Source of the DNA: Planctomycetota bacterium
Lineage (GTDB): Bacteria; Planctomycetota; UBA11346
Direction: 5' to 3'
Assembly (NCBI GenBank): GCA_007695355.1
Contig: REDX01000161.1
Coordinates: 1 to 39,849 of the forward strand
Length of the DNA stretch: 39,849 bases
This document shows positions 25,000 through 31,836 of this stretch, piece after piece. The notes under the pieces were generated by a model. That model was not told the DNA's origin. It saw nothing but the letters and a program-made list of their open reading frames with translations, and searched no databases. Within the stretch, counting starts at the first letter, position 1. Every line of letters starts with the position of its first letter. Position numbers and translations under genes: made by a program.

Positions 25000-26433
25000 A
25001 TGGTCCAAGGCATGCTGTCCGCTGGTCGATCAATGATCCTGGTGCTGGGGCTATTGCTGGTCAGCTCCCTGGCGCTGGCCGAGGATCGTATCGAGAGTTT
25101 GGTTCGTCAGTTTGAACGGGGTTTAGAGCAGGCCTTTAGCGGCGGGCGCGCCAGCCTCGACCGCTTTCGCGAAAGCCATCGACGGCAGGCCGAGATCAGC
25201 CTTAACCGCGAGCTGAGTTCAAGCGAAGCCAATGACGACCGGCTCTGGCTGGCCTGGCATCTGTTGCTGATCAATCCCCGTCACCACGCCGCGCGGCAGG
25301 CCTTTAGCGCCGCCGAACAGACGCCTCCTTTGGATGAGCAGGGCAATTTCGCGGCCCGCAATCCGCCGCCCCCGCCGCTGAATCCGGCCCTCGTGCGCCT
25401 GGTCGACGAGGCCTTAGCCAATAATAATGCGGCGGTGATCGAAGCCGCCCAGCCGGCGATTCGGCAGTACAGCAGCCGCAACAGCGGAGCCGTCCGTTCC
25501 TTTATCCGCGGCCTGCGCGAACTGCGCAGCCAGGGCTTGGCCACTGTCACCAATCCGGTGATCGCTTTTTATTTTCCCGCTGAGGCGCGTCAGTTGGGCA
25601 TTCATGTCGATCCCCGGGCGCCAAGCTGGATGAGTCCCCCCGATCGCTATCTCTTAAATCATGGCCTCCTCTCGGCGCAGATGGGCTGCAATTACTCCCC
25701 GCCCAACCAGGGGCGGGTACTGACCACCGCCAATTATGTGCGCAGCCAGGGCGACTGCCGCTGGCAATTCCCCATCCCCCTCTCCCACTGGCGCTTGGAA
25801 ATGGTGCTCGAACCAGGCCAGCAGGGTCAGGCCGAGGTATCCGCCGGCGGTAGCAAACTCAGCCTCGGTTGGTCGGTGGCCGGCCTGCGCCTTTCGGGGC
25901 CCCAATCCATGCAGCTGCAATTGCCCGCCATCCAGGAAACCAGCCTCATCCACCTCGTCGTCAGCGGCGACCGCTGGGCCTTCTCCCTCAATGGTGCCCG
26001 GCTTGGCGAGGGTGAACTGCCGCACCAGGCTTGGCGCCAACTGCAGGTCCTCAATGACAGTCGGGCCAGCGCCCTGCGCCTGCGTTATCTCGCCCAGGGC
26101 AGCGAATTGCTTGTCGCTAGTGCCCTCGTCCCAGCCACCGAAGCCGCCGCCGCCAGCAGCGTCGAGCCGCCCTGGCGCAGCCGCCTGCGCCAGGACCTAC
26201 AACAGCCGGTGGCCTTCGCCTTCAATAACATTCCCCTCGGCGAGGTAATCAATGCCCTCAATCTTATCGGTCCCGCCACCTGGCACCTCGACGACAGCGC
26301 CAAGGCCCTGATTGAACTTCCCATGTTCTTAGCCGGCGAAGGCATGACCGGCGAGCAGCTGCTGGTTTGGTTCCAACGTCTCGCCGGACTGGAGCACCGT
26401 CTGGAAGAACGGGGCGTAGTATTGACTTGGTAG
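25000..26433 (+). CDS. Secreted protein with LamG-like middle and secretin-type STN-like C-terminus, unknown function
   Basis: Unrecognised 477-residue exported protein. GAGAGGAGG lies 7 nt before ATG 25000. Residues 1-27 are a signal peptide (cleavage after LALA). A helical region follows (about 30-190, with DRLWLAWHLLLINPRHHAARQAF and a PPPPPL stretch). A beta-rich middle comes next (about 250-370, LIHLVVSGDRWAFSLNGARLGEGEL), resembling LamG/concanavalin-type folds. The last 80 residues (FAFNNIPLGEVINALNLIG ... MTGEQLLVWFQRLAGLEHRLEE) read like the short STN domain found at the start of secretins and TonB receptors, here placed at the very end. It converges with the sigma-factor cluster 142 bp away. 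Periplasmic location is likely. Confidence 0.72.
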   Translation: MVQGMLSAGRSMILVLGLLLVSSLALAEDRIESLVRQFERGLEQAFSGGRASLDRFRESHRRQAEISLNRELSSSEANDDRLWLAWHLLLINPRHHAARQAFSAAEQTPPLDEQGNFAARNPPPPPLNPALVRLVDEALANNNAAVIEAAQPAIRQYSSRNSGAVRSFIRGLRELRSQGLATVTNPVIAFYFPAEARQLGIHVDPRAPSWMSPPDRYLLNHGLLSAQMGCNYSPPNQGRVLTTANYVRSQGDCRWQFPIPLSHWRLEMVLEPGQQGQAEVSAGGSKLSLGWSVAGLRLSGPQSMQLQLPAIQETSLIHLVVSGDRWAFSLNGARLGEGELPHQAWRQLQVLNDSRASALRLRYLAQGSELLVASALVPATEAAAASSVEPPWRSRLRQDLQQPVAFAFNNIPLGEVINALNLIGPATWHLDDSAKALIELPMFLAGEGMTGEQLLVWFQRLAGLEHRLEERGVVLTW

Positions 26434-26575
26434 GATTTGGCACTGCTGGGCGCAGGGCAGAAGGGGCAGGAGGGGCGATTGCGCGCCGGCATCGTTGCTT
26501 GCCTGAAGCCGATCGTCTATGGCCTACCGTCGTTTGCGCTAGGCTTCCGCAACCATCGCTGCGGAGCTGGGGGAA

Positions 26576-28222
26576 TTAGTAACGAACGGGCAAATAGCGG
26601 TAGGGTGCCTGCAAATTCAGAAGGGTAAGGGCGGTGGCCCAGACGTCTCCGGCTTCACCAAAGGTGGGGGCGTAGCGGACCTGGGTGGCGGGCATCCAGG
26701 CGCTGCCGTCTTGATCAAAGCGCAGGCTGGCCTTAATGGCGCTGCTTAAGCCCTCATTCCAACTATGCCAGCGGCGATCCCGGGCCTCGCGCAGGGCCAG
26801 GGTGGGAAAGACCCAGGCGATGAGGTCGAGGCGGCCGCCGGCCCGGGGCGGGCTGTCCATGAGTTGCTGCAATTGTTCTGCCGTGCTTACCGCATGGCCA
26901 GCACCGCGGATTTGCCGGGCATAAGCCGCCAGGCCAATGCGACCAATGTCAGCGCTGAGGCCAGGCAGGGGCCGAGCATGGGCCTGTTCCACCGCGTGGC
27001 GCAAACCATCGGGCAGGCGAATGCCCTGGAGGGCGGCCAACTCCACCGCCAGCAGGGCAAAGCCGCCCATGCCGCCCTCACCAATGGGATCAAGAAGGCG
27101 GTGGCCATGGCTAGCAAAATGCTGGGCCGCAATCTGAGCGTAGCGGGATTCATCCAGCAGCACACTGGCCTCAATCAGGGCCAGCAAGGCAAGGGCATGG
27201 GCGCGGGCATCGAGGGCATCACCCTGCAGCTCAAGCTGTCGCTCAAGCCATGGTAGCAGTCGATCCAAGGCTTGATAACGGGCCACATCATCAACCCCTT
27301 CGCCAAGCAGGGCGCAGGCAACCATCGCCTGCACCGCCACCGCCTTCGCCGGATTACTCGCGGCGGGGCCAAAGCTGCCATCGGCAGCTTGCTGCCGCAG
27401 CAACCAAGCGCTGGCCGCCTGGGCCGTCTCGGCGCTGTTTTGGGCCGCGAAGAACGCGCGGGCCTGCTGCCGGGATGGCTCATCAAAGCGCAAGCTGAAA
27501 AGCCGACGGGGATCAGCCTGAAGGGCTGACCAGCGATCGGGCAGTAGCTGATCACTCAATTGCGGGATCGGCATAGCTGCGGCCTGACGCCCGGCATGGA
27601 CGCGGTGAAAACCGGGGCGCTCGCGCATCCGCGATTCCATTAAGGCGGCGGAATCGGGAAAGGCCCCTTGGGCGCTGCGGCCCACCGAAACGTGAATCGC
27701 CGCCAAAGCCATAAACGCCGCGGCGTGACCCGCCACCACCGCCGTCCAAATGCGCCAGCGCCCCACCCGATCAAGGACTGGGGTTTGACGCCGGGAAGAA
27801 TGATGCCGCTGCACGCCAGCCACCACCCGCGGCAAGAGATCAGGCTGACGCAGAGGCCGAGCCCCCTCACGCACTAAATTGCCCAGGCGCTCAAGCAGGG
27901 GATCACCGGCGACGGCTCCGGCGCGATCGCCATTGTACCAGGCATCGATGAGGTCATTCAGTGCCGCCTCGTCCGCTGGCGCTTCACCATCGCAATCGGC
28001 GAGCCCTGGGGATTCCACTTCGACTGCGGTCAACGGCGCCACCCCGGCGGTAGCGGCATCCTCTTCGGCCAGGCGGGCGCGAATCCGTGCCATCAAATCC
28101 ACCGGCTGCGGCGGCCGGGCGTTGTCGCGCAGGACCCCGCCCAATCGCGCCAAAGCACGACCGTCCGGCAGCTGCTCATCGCCGGCGACCAAAGCGCGAA
28201 AGATGGGATCGGACTGGGACAT
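26576..28222 (-). CDS. Membrane protein with duplicated cytoplasmic motif and outside alpha/alpha-toroid-like domain; candidate anti-sigma factor
   Basis: 548 residues from ATG 28222, four bases after the sigma-factor stop; an in-frame TTG 18 bp earlier is an alternative. The first 150 residues hold a motif twice with a constant offset of 86: RLGGVLRDNARPPQPVDL (26-43) and RLGNLVREGARPLRQPDL (112-129), each followed by an Arg plus aliphatic pair. One transmembrane helix lies at about 158-180 (WTAVVAGHAAAFMALAAI). The outside part (about 250-530) has repeated helices and QQAADGSFGPA, the glycine turn typical of squalene-cyclase/prenyltransferase toroids. Position right after an ECF sigma gene and this topology suggest a sigma-binding sensor. 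No zinc anti-sigma HxxxCxxC motif is present. Function is inferred only. Confidence 0.65.
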   Translation of the reverse strand: MSQSDPIFRALVAGDEQLPDGRALARLGGVLRDNARPPQPVDLMARIRARLAEEDAATAGVAPLTAVEVESPGLADCDGEAPADEAALNDLIDAWYNGDRAGAVAGDPLLERLGNLVREGARPLRQPDLLPRVVAGVQRHHSSRRQTPVLDRVGRWRIWTAVVAGHAAAFMALAAIHVSVGRSAQGAFPDSAALMESRMRERPGFHRVHAGRQAAAMPIPQLSDQLLPDRWSALQADPRRLFSLRFDEPSRQQARAFFAAQNSAETAQAASAWLLRQQAADGSFGPAASNPAKAVAVQAMVACALLGEGVDDVARYQALDRLLPWLERQLELQGDALDARAHALALLALIEASVLLDESRYAQIAAQHFASHGHRLLDPIGEGGMGGFALLAVELAALQGIRLPDGLRHAVEQAHARPLPGLSADIGRIGLAAYARQIRGAGHAVSTAEQLQQLMDSPPRAGGRLDLIAWVFPTLALREARDRRWHSWNEGLSSAIKASLRFDQDGSAWMPATQVRYAPTFGEAGDVWATALTLLNLQAPYRYLPVRY

Positions 28223-28226
28223 GGGA

Positions 28227-28847
28227 CTAGTAATCCTCAACCAAATCGGTGAGTTCTGAGCGCAGGCGGCGCACCGCGGAATGCATACGGCTTTTCACCG
28301 TGCCCTCAGGAATACCCAGCACCTCGCTGATTTCCTGATAACGCATATCCTGATTATTGGCGAGCACAAAAACATCGCGTTGCCCCTCGGGCAGGCGTTC
28401 CACCGCCTCTTGAATGCGACGGCGGAGGTAGGACTGATGACCGACGTCGCCGGGATCGCTGTTTTTACCATCGCTTAAGCAATCGCGCAGGCGCAGGCCA
28501 TCGGGCCCAATCTCGGCGTCCAGGGAGGCGTGATGGCGCTGGCGGCGGAGGTGATCGATCCAGGCATTGTGGGCAATGCGATAGAGGTAAGTGCGCAGCT
28601 TGGCGGTGATTTGGTAGCGGGCACGGGCGCGGTAGAGCTTAATGAAGACGGTTTGGGCCAAATCCTCGGCGGTGAGCTGATCCCAGCAGTGGTGATAAAA
28701 ATAGCCCACCAATTCGTTCTGGTAACGCTCGACAATCAGGGTGAGGGCATCGTCATCGCCATCGCGCAGGCGCTCCATGACTTGGGTATCGCTATCGCCA
28801 TAACCCGGCAGATCGCCATTGGCGCTGCTCATCCGTCCTTCATTCAT
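28227..28847 (-). CDS. ECF-type RNA polymerase sigma factor
   Basis: Alternative sigma factor that redirects RNA polymerase, usually in response to an envelope signal. Region 2 is visible (LIVERYQNELVGYFYHHCW, then AEDLAQTVFIKLYRAR and TYLYRIAHNAWIDHLRR for -10 binding). Region 4 with its helix-turn-helix follows (LPEGQRDVFVLAN, YQEISEVLGIPEGTVKSRMH). There is no region 1.1 or 3. Three starts are possible; I choose ATG 28847 (206 residues), whose codon overlaps the end of the upstream microprotein gene (ATGAATGA), fitting reinitiation. An ATG five codons on has AAGGA too close, and one six codons earlier has none. The toroid membrane gene follows after 4 bp. Confidence 0.92.
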   Translation of the reverse strand: MNEGRMSSANGDLPGYGDSDTQVMERLRDGDDDALTLIVERYQNELVGYFYHHCWDQLTAEDLAQTVFIKLYRARARYQITAKLRTYLYRIAHNAWIDHLRRQRHHASLDAEIGPDGLRLRDCLSDGKNSDPGDVGHQSYLRRRIQEAVERLPEGQRDVFVLANNQDMRYQEISEVLGIPEGTVKSRMHSAVRRLRSELTDLVEDY

Positions 28848-28920
28848 GATTGCTACCGCAGGCATGACAGGTGAAACGCAGGTCCCGGCGGGGGGTTCGC
28901 AGCGATTGCTGGGGATTCAT
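28840..28920 (-). CDS. 26-residue CxxC microprotein coupled to dciA-like and sigma-factor genes
   Basis: Short frame missed by normal length cut-offs. GAGGAG lies 7 nt before its ATG (28920), a better site than that of either neighbour. The start overlaps the DciA-like stop (ATGA) and its stop overlaps the sigma-factor start (ATGAATGA). The peptide is basic in the middle (LRTPRRDLRF) and ends in FTCHACGSNHE, a CxxC with a following His that could form half of a zinc site. It may be a true regulator of the sigma factor, a leader that only serves coupling, or a remnant of a longer zinc-ribbon protein. The layout is seen directly; expression is inferred. Confidence 0.5.
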   Translation of the reverse strand: MNPQQSLRTPRRDLRFTCHACGSNHE

Positions 28921-29300
28921 CGCTGGGCTCCTCGCGGGCTTCGTGCCAGAGCCATCTGCCAGCGCAGGCGAGTAACGCCAAAGCCTTCTGCCTGCAGGGC
29001 TTGCAACAATGGCGCATGGTAAAATTGGCGCAGTTCCGCAAGCAAGGGCGAGCCCTGCACGCTTAAGCTTAAAACCCCTCCGCGCCAAGAGCTTAACTGC
29101 ACCTGGGAATGTAAGGCGGGGGGAATCACCCGCTGTACCACCGCCAATAAGGGGCCCTGCCGGCGCAGGCGCTGGAGATCTTGCGGGCTGAGCACCTGGG
29201 CCAGGGCCTGCCCCAGGGGCACCGCGAAGCGCGGACCATAACGGGGCTTGGCCGCTAGAGCACGGTCACGCTGCGGTTCTGACTGGTGAGGGTAGGCCAT
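28917..29300 (-). CDS. DUF721/DciA-like protein
   Basis: 127 residues from ATG 29300; the frame continues 37 codons upstream but without a ribosome site. The pattern fits the DUF721 family, whose studied members (DciA) help load the replicative helicase: an N-terminal basic segment (SEPQRDRALAAKPRYG), a helix with LGQALAQVLSPQDL, the central strand QVQLSSWRGGVLSLSVQ, and SPLLAELRQFYHAPLLQAL, which matches the typical 'wAqeLs...LLerLn' region. No zinc site or helicase is present. It is the first gene of the cluster leading to the sigma factor, and its stop overlaps the start of the microprotein. Confidence 0.65.
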   Translation of the reverse strand: MAYPHQSEPQRDRALAAKPRYGPRFAVPLGQALAQVLSPQDLQRLRRQGPLLAVVQRVIPPALHSQVQLSSWRGGVLSLSVQGSPLLAELRQFYHAPLLQALQAEGFGVTRLRWQMALARSPRGAQR

Positions 29301-29377
29301 AGACCATATATTCAGCCGAGAACACCACGGAGCAACCTGCAGCAGCTTGCCAGAAGCAGGGGAATCCCCCCAGCGGG

Positions 29378-29405
29378 CGACGGGCGACAAACGACGGGCG
29401 ACAAA
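29378..29405. repeat. Perfect 14-bp tandem duplication
   Basis: CGACGGGCGACAAA is present twice in a row just upstream of the DciA-like gene. Probably a slippage product; it sits where that gene's promoter should be. Confidence 0.7.
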
Positions 29406-29531
29406 GGACATATCAGTGCCAAGCGTTATTCGACTGTGGTCGGCGGCCGGCCGGCTGTGGTTGGCCGGCGATCGCTATTCGCAGCGTTGCGGCGGCAATG
29501 GTTTTTTATTGGATTAGAGGCGTTGACATGA

Positions 29532-29640
29532 GGACACCTCTAGAAACTCACCAACTAAGGGCGATTTGCTTCACATGACCTTGAGTATCAATGCCGAGCT
29601 GGGGCTCGGCCTGCCCAGGGCTGAGTTTATAGAGGTGCCC
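29532..29640. mobile_element. MITE-like element with 19-bp terminal inverted repeats
   Basis: The left end GGACACCTCTAGAAACTCA (29532-29550) and the reverse complement of the right end (29622-29640) agree at 17 of 19 positions. The 109-bp segment has no coding frame and contains an internal perfect 7-bp hairpin (GCCGAGC-TGGG-GCTCGGC). I see no clear target-site duplication. Small size, inverted ends and intergenic position fit a miniature inverted-repeat element mobilised by an outside transposase; a structured 3' end for the flanking minus-strand gene is the alternative. Confidence 0.5.
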
Positions 29641-29660
29641 ATTAGTGTGAGCAATTTTAT

Positions 29661-30533
29661 TTAGTCGTCGCGCACAACGCGGTCGCCCTGGCGGACTTCG
29701 CGGTCGTTATCGGCCCAGGTACCGTCGAGGACGAGGGCGGCGGAGAGTTGCTCACGGACATTGAATACGGAGAGGAGAACCACTTTGTCGTCGCCGCGCA
29801 TAACCCGGAGACGATGGCCTTCAGCGAGGCCGTGGGCGGCGCCGCGGTCGATGAAGATGACCTGCATCTGGCGCTCTCCCACCTGGCGCTGTTCGATCAT
29901 CCGGACGCGGGCTTCCACTGGCGGCAGATGGGCCTGGTCAGAGGGGAGGCGGGGTTCGGCGCTGGCGAGGGGGCGGGCCGCCGGGCTCTCCGCCGGCAGG
30001 GCCTCCGGATCAGCGGTAGCGCTGGCCTCGGTCGCTGGGGCCGCGGGCGCGGCCTCCTCAGGGTCTAAGGCCAGGCCCGGATTGCGAGCTCCGGCCCAGC
30101 GCTCAAGCTCGGCAATGTCCATGGCCGTCTCGGCGGCTTCGGTGGCCCTGGGAGCGGCGGTTTCCCGCCCTGCTGCGGGGCTGGCCGGACGGGGGCCATC
30201 CAGCATGCCCAAGACCTCCTCGGGCCGCCGTACGCCAACCCCGGGGACATCTGGAGCGGCCGCAGCAGGGCTGGGCTGAGGATGGGCATCGGCCAAAGAA
30301 AGGGCGAGGATGCGCAGGAGGGATTCGGCTTCCGCTAAGGAAATAGCATTGCGACGCAGGGCGGCGGAGATGGCCTGGAGGTGAGCGGCCTCGCTGCCAC
30401 CGCGGGCCCGAGCCTGGTCCTGGATGACCTCAGCAGCAAGCTGGCGGGCAACCTGGCTTTCGCTGGCAACCAAGCTGGTGGGCAGCATGGCGCAGAGGCC
30501 GAGGAGCAAGCAAGAAGCGATAAATAGACGCAT
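29661..30533 (-). CDS. Secreted Ala/Pro-rich protein with C-terminal beta domain, unknown function
   Basis: Unrecognised protein of 290 residues. AAAGG lies 8 nt before ATG 30533, which starts a clear signal peptide (MRLFIASCLLLGLCAM..., cleavage near Ala23). A helical part (24-80, RQLAAEVIQDQARARGG, LAEAESLLRILALSLADA) is followed by a low-complexity linker of about 120 residues rich in Ala, Pro and Glu, then a compact beta domain (about 215-290). The latter reads VRMIEQRQVGERQMQVIFI, DRGAAHGLAEGHRLRVMRG, LSAALVLDG and ends QGDRVVRDD, much like the C-terminal domain of FlgT-type and similar periplasmic proteins. The long linker suggests it spans periplasm or peptidoglycan. The epimerase gene lies 29 bp... 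downstream on the axis (30627) and in the same direction, with 93 bp between the genes. Confidence 0.65.
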   Translation of the reverse strand: MRLFIASCLLLGLCAMLPTSLVASESQVARQLAAEVIQDQARARGGSEAAHLQAISAALRRNAISLAEAESLLRILALSLADAHPQPSPAAAAPDVPGVGVRRPEEVLGMLDGPRPASPAAGRETAAPRATEAAETAMDIAELERWAGARNPGLALDPEEAAPAAPATEASATADPEALPAESPAARPLASAEPRLPSDQAHLPPVEARVRMIEQRQVGERQMQVIFIDRGAAHGLAEGHRLRVMRGDDKVVLLSVFNVREQLSAALVLDGTWADNDREVRQGDRVVRDD

Positions 30534-30626
30534 GGGACAAACCTTTCCGTTACTCACAACAAACAGCGCATGGGGCATGCAACCCACCAGGGCGGGAAAT
30601 CAAGGGCCCCGGGGGAGATCTTTCCG

Positions 30627-31598
30627 TTAACCCGGCGGATCGGCGACCACCGTCGAGCAGCAGTCGCGGATAATATCGTCCAACTGCAGGCGGGGCTGCC
30701 AGCCGCAGACCTGACGGAGGCGGGTGGTATCGGGCTGGCGGCGCTGCATGTCCTCAAAGCCTCCCTGGGGGAAGGCGGCATCGTAGGACTGAAAACTGAT
30801 CTGCGAGCGACTGTCGGTGAGATCGATCACCCGCTGCGCCAGGTCCTGGATGCTGATTTCCTCCTCGCTGCCAATATTAAAGACTTGGCCCACCGCCTGC
30901 GGCATGTCAAGGAGGCTCAAGACCGCGCGGACGCAATCTTCAACGTGGAGAAAGCAGCGGGATTGCTGACCATCGCCATGCACTTGCAGGTCTTGGCCAG
31001 CGAGGGCGGCGCGGCAGAAATTGGGCAAGACCATGCCATAGGCCGGGCTCTGCCGGGGCCCAGTGACATTGAAGAAGCGGCCAATGGTCACCGGCAGGCC
31101 ACGCTCGCGGCCATAGGCGAGGGCAAGGAATTCGTCCAGCAGCTTGGCGCAGGCGTAGCTCCAGCGATGGCGGGCGCTGGTACCCAGCACCGAGTCGTCG
31201 TCCTCATGAAAGGGCACCTTGGCCCCCTTGCCGTAGACTTCGGAGGTGGAGGCAAGGAAGACCGGCAGATTGCCATGGCCGGCGGCGGCGTGCAGCACCA
31301 CCTCGGTGCCGCGGACATTGGTGACAATGGAGCGCACCTGGCGTTCGATAATTCGCCGCACGCCCACCGCCGCGGCGAGGTGGATTACCCCGGTGCAGCC
31401 ATCACAGGCCTCGTCGACCAAGAGCTCATCGCAGACCGAACCATGCAGAATGTCTAGCCGGGGGTGGCTGGGCAGGTTTTCCAAGCGACCGGTGGAACAG
31501 TCATCGAGGACCACCACGGCATCACCGCGCAAAAGCAAGGCTTCGCTGAGGTGAGAGCCGATAAATCCGGCGCCGCCGGTAATAAGCCATCGTTTCAT
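30627..31598 (-). CDS. NAD-dependent epimerase/dehydratase (extended SDR family)
   Basis: Sugar-nucleotide modifying enzyme of 323 residues from ATG 31598; the frame runs 66 codons further upstream through low-complexity sequence that I reject as coding. The Rossmann motif TGGAGFIGSH (7-16), STSEVYG (117-123) and the catalytic YACAK pair (Tyr148, Lys152) are intact. FFNVTGPRQSP and LHVEDCVRAVLSLL are typical of UDP-glucose epimerase, dTDP-glucose dehydratase and UDP-glucuronate decarboxylase relatives. I cannot choose among these from motifs. Likely role: precursor supply for surface polysaccharide. No glycosyltransferases are nearby. Confidence 0.87.
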   Translation of the reverse strand: MKRWLITGGAGFIGSHLSEALLLRGDAVVVLDDCSTGRLENLPSHPRLDILHGSVCDELLVDEACDGCTGVIHLAAAVGVRRIIERQVRSIVTNVRGTEVVLHAAAGHGNLPVFLASTSEVYGKGAKVPFHEDDDSVLGTSARHRWSYACAKLLDEFLALAYGRERGLPVTIGRFFNVTGPRQSPAYGMVLPNFCRAALAGQDLQVHGDGQQSRCFLHVEDCVRAVLSLLDMPQAVGQVFNIGSEEEISIQDLAQRVIDLTDSRSQISFQSYDAAFPQGGFEDMQRRQPDTTRLRQVCGWQPRLQLDDIIRDCCSTVVADPPG

Positions 31599-31836
31599 AG
31601 CCGGCGATGATAGCCCGCCCTTGCCCGGCCCAAGGAGGGATCTCCCGGCCCCCGGCCAGGCACAGGCACACACCATTGGGTCCGCGGGGAAGGGCAAGCA
31701 AGGGGATGATAAAACAGCGACAAATGAAACAGCTGCAACACGGCTACCATAAGCGGCAATAAAACGTACTTGCAGATGTGGCAAAGGCCCAAGCATGACT
31801 TGCTGTTAAGTCACGTTTCAAGCGGAAGGTAGACCT

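Noticed and set aside
30627-31796. 66-codon N-terminal extension of the epimerase
   Set aside because: The Rossmann fold must start at residue 1-7 of the shorter form; the extension has no ribosome site and unlike composition.
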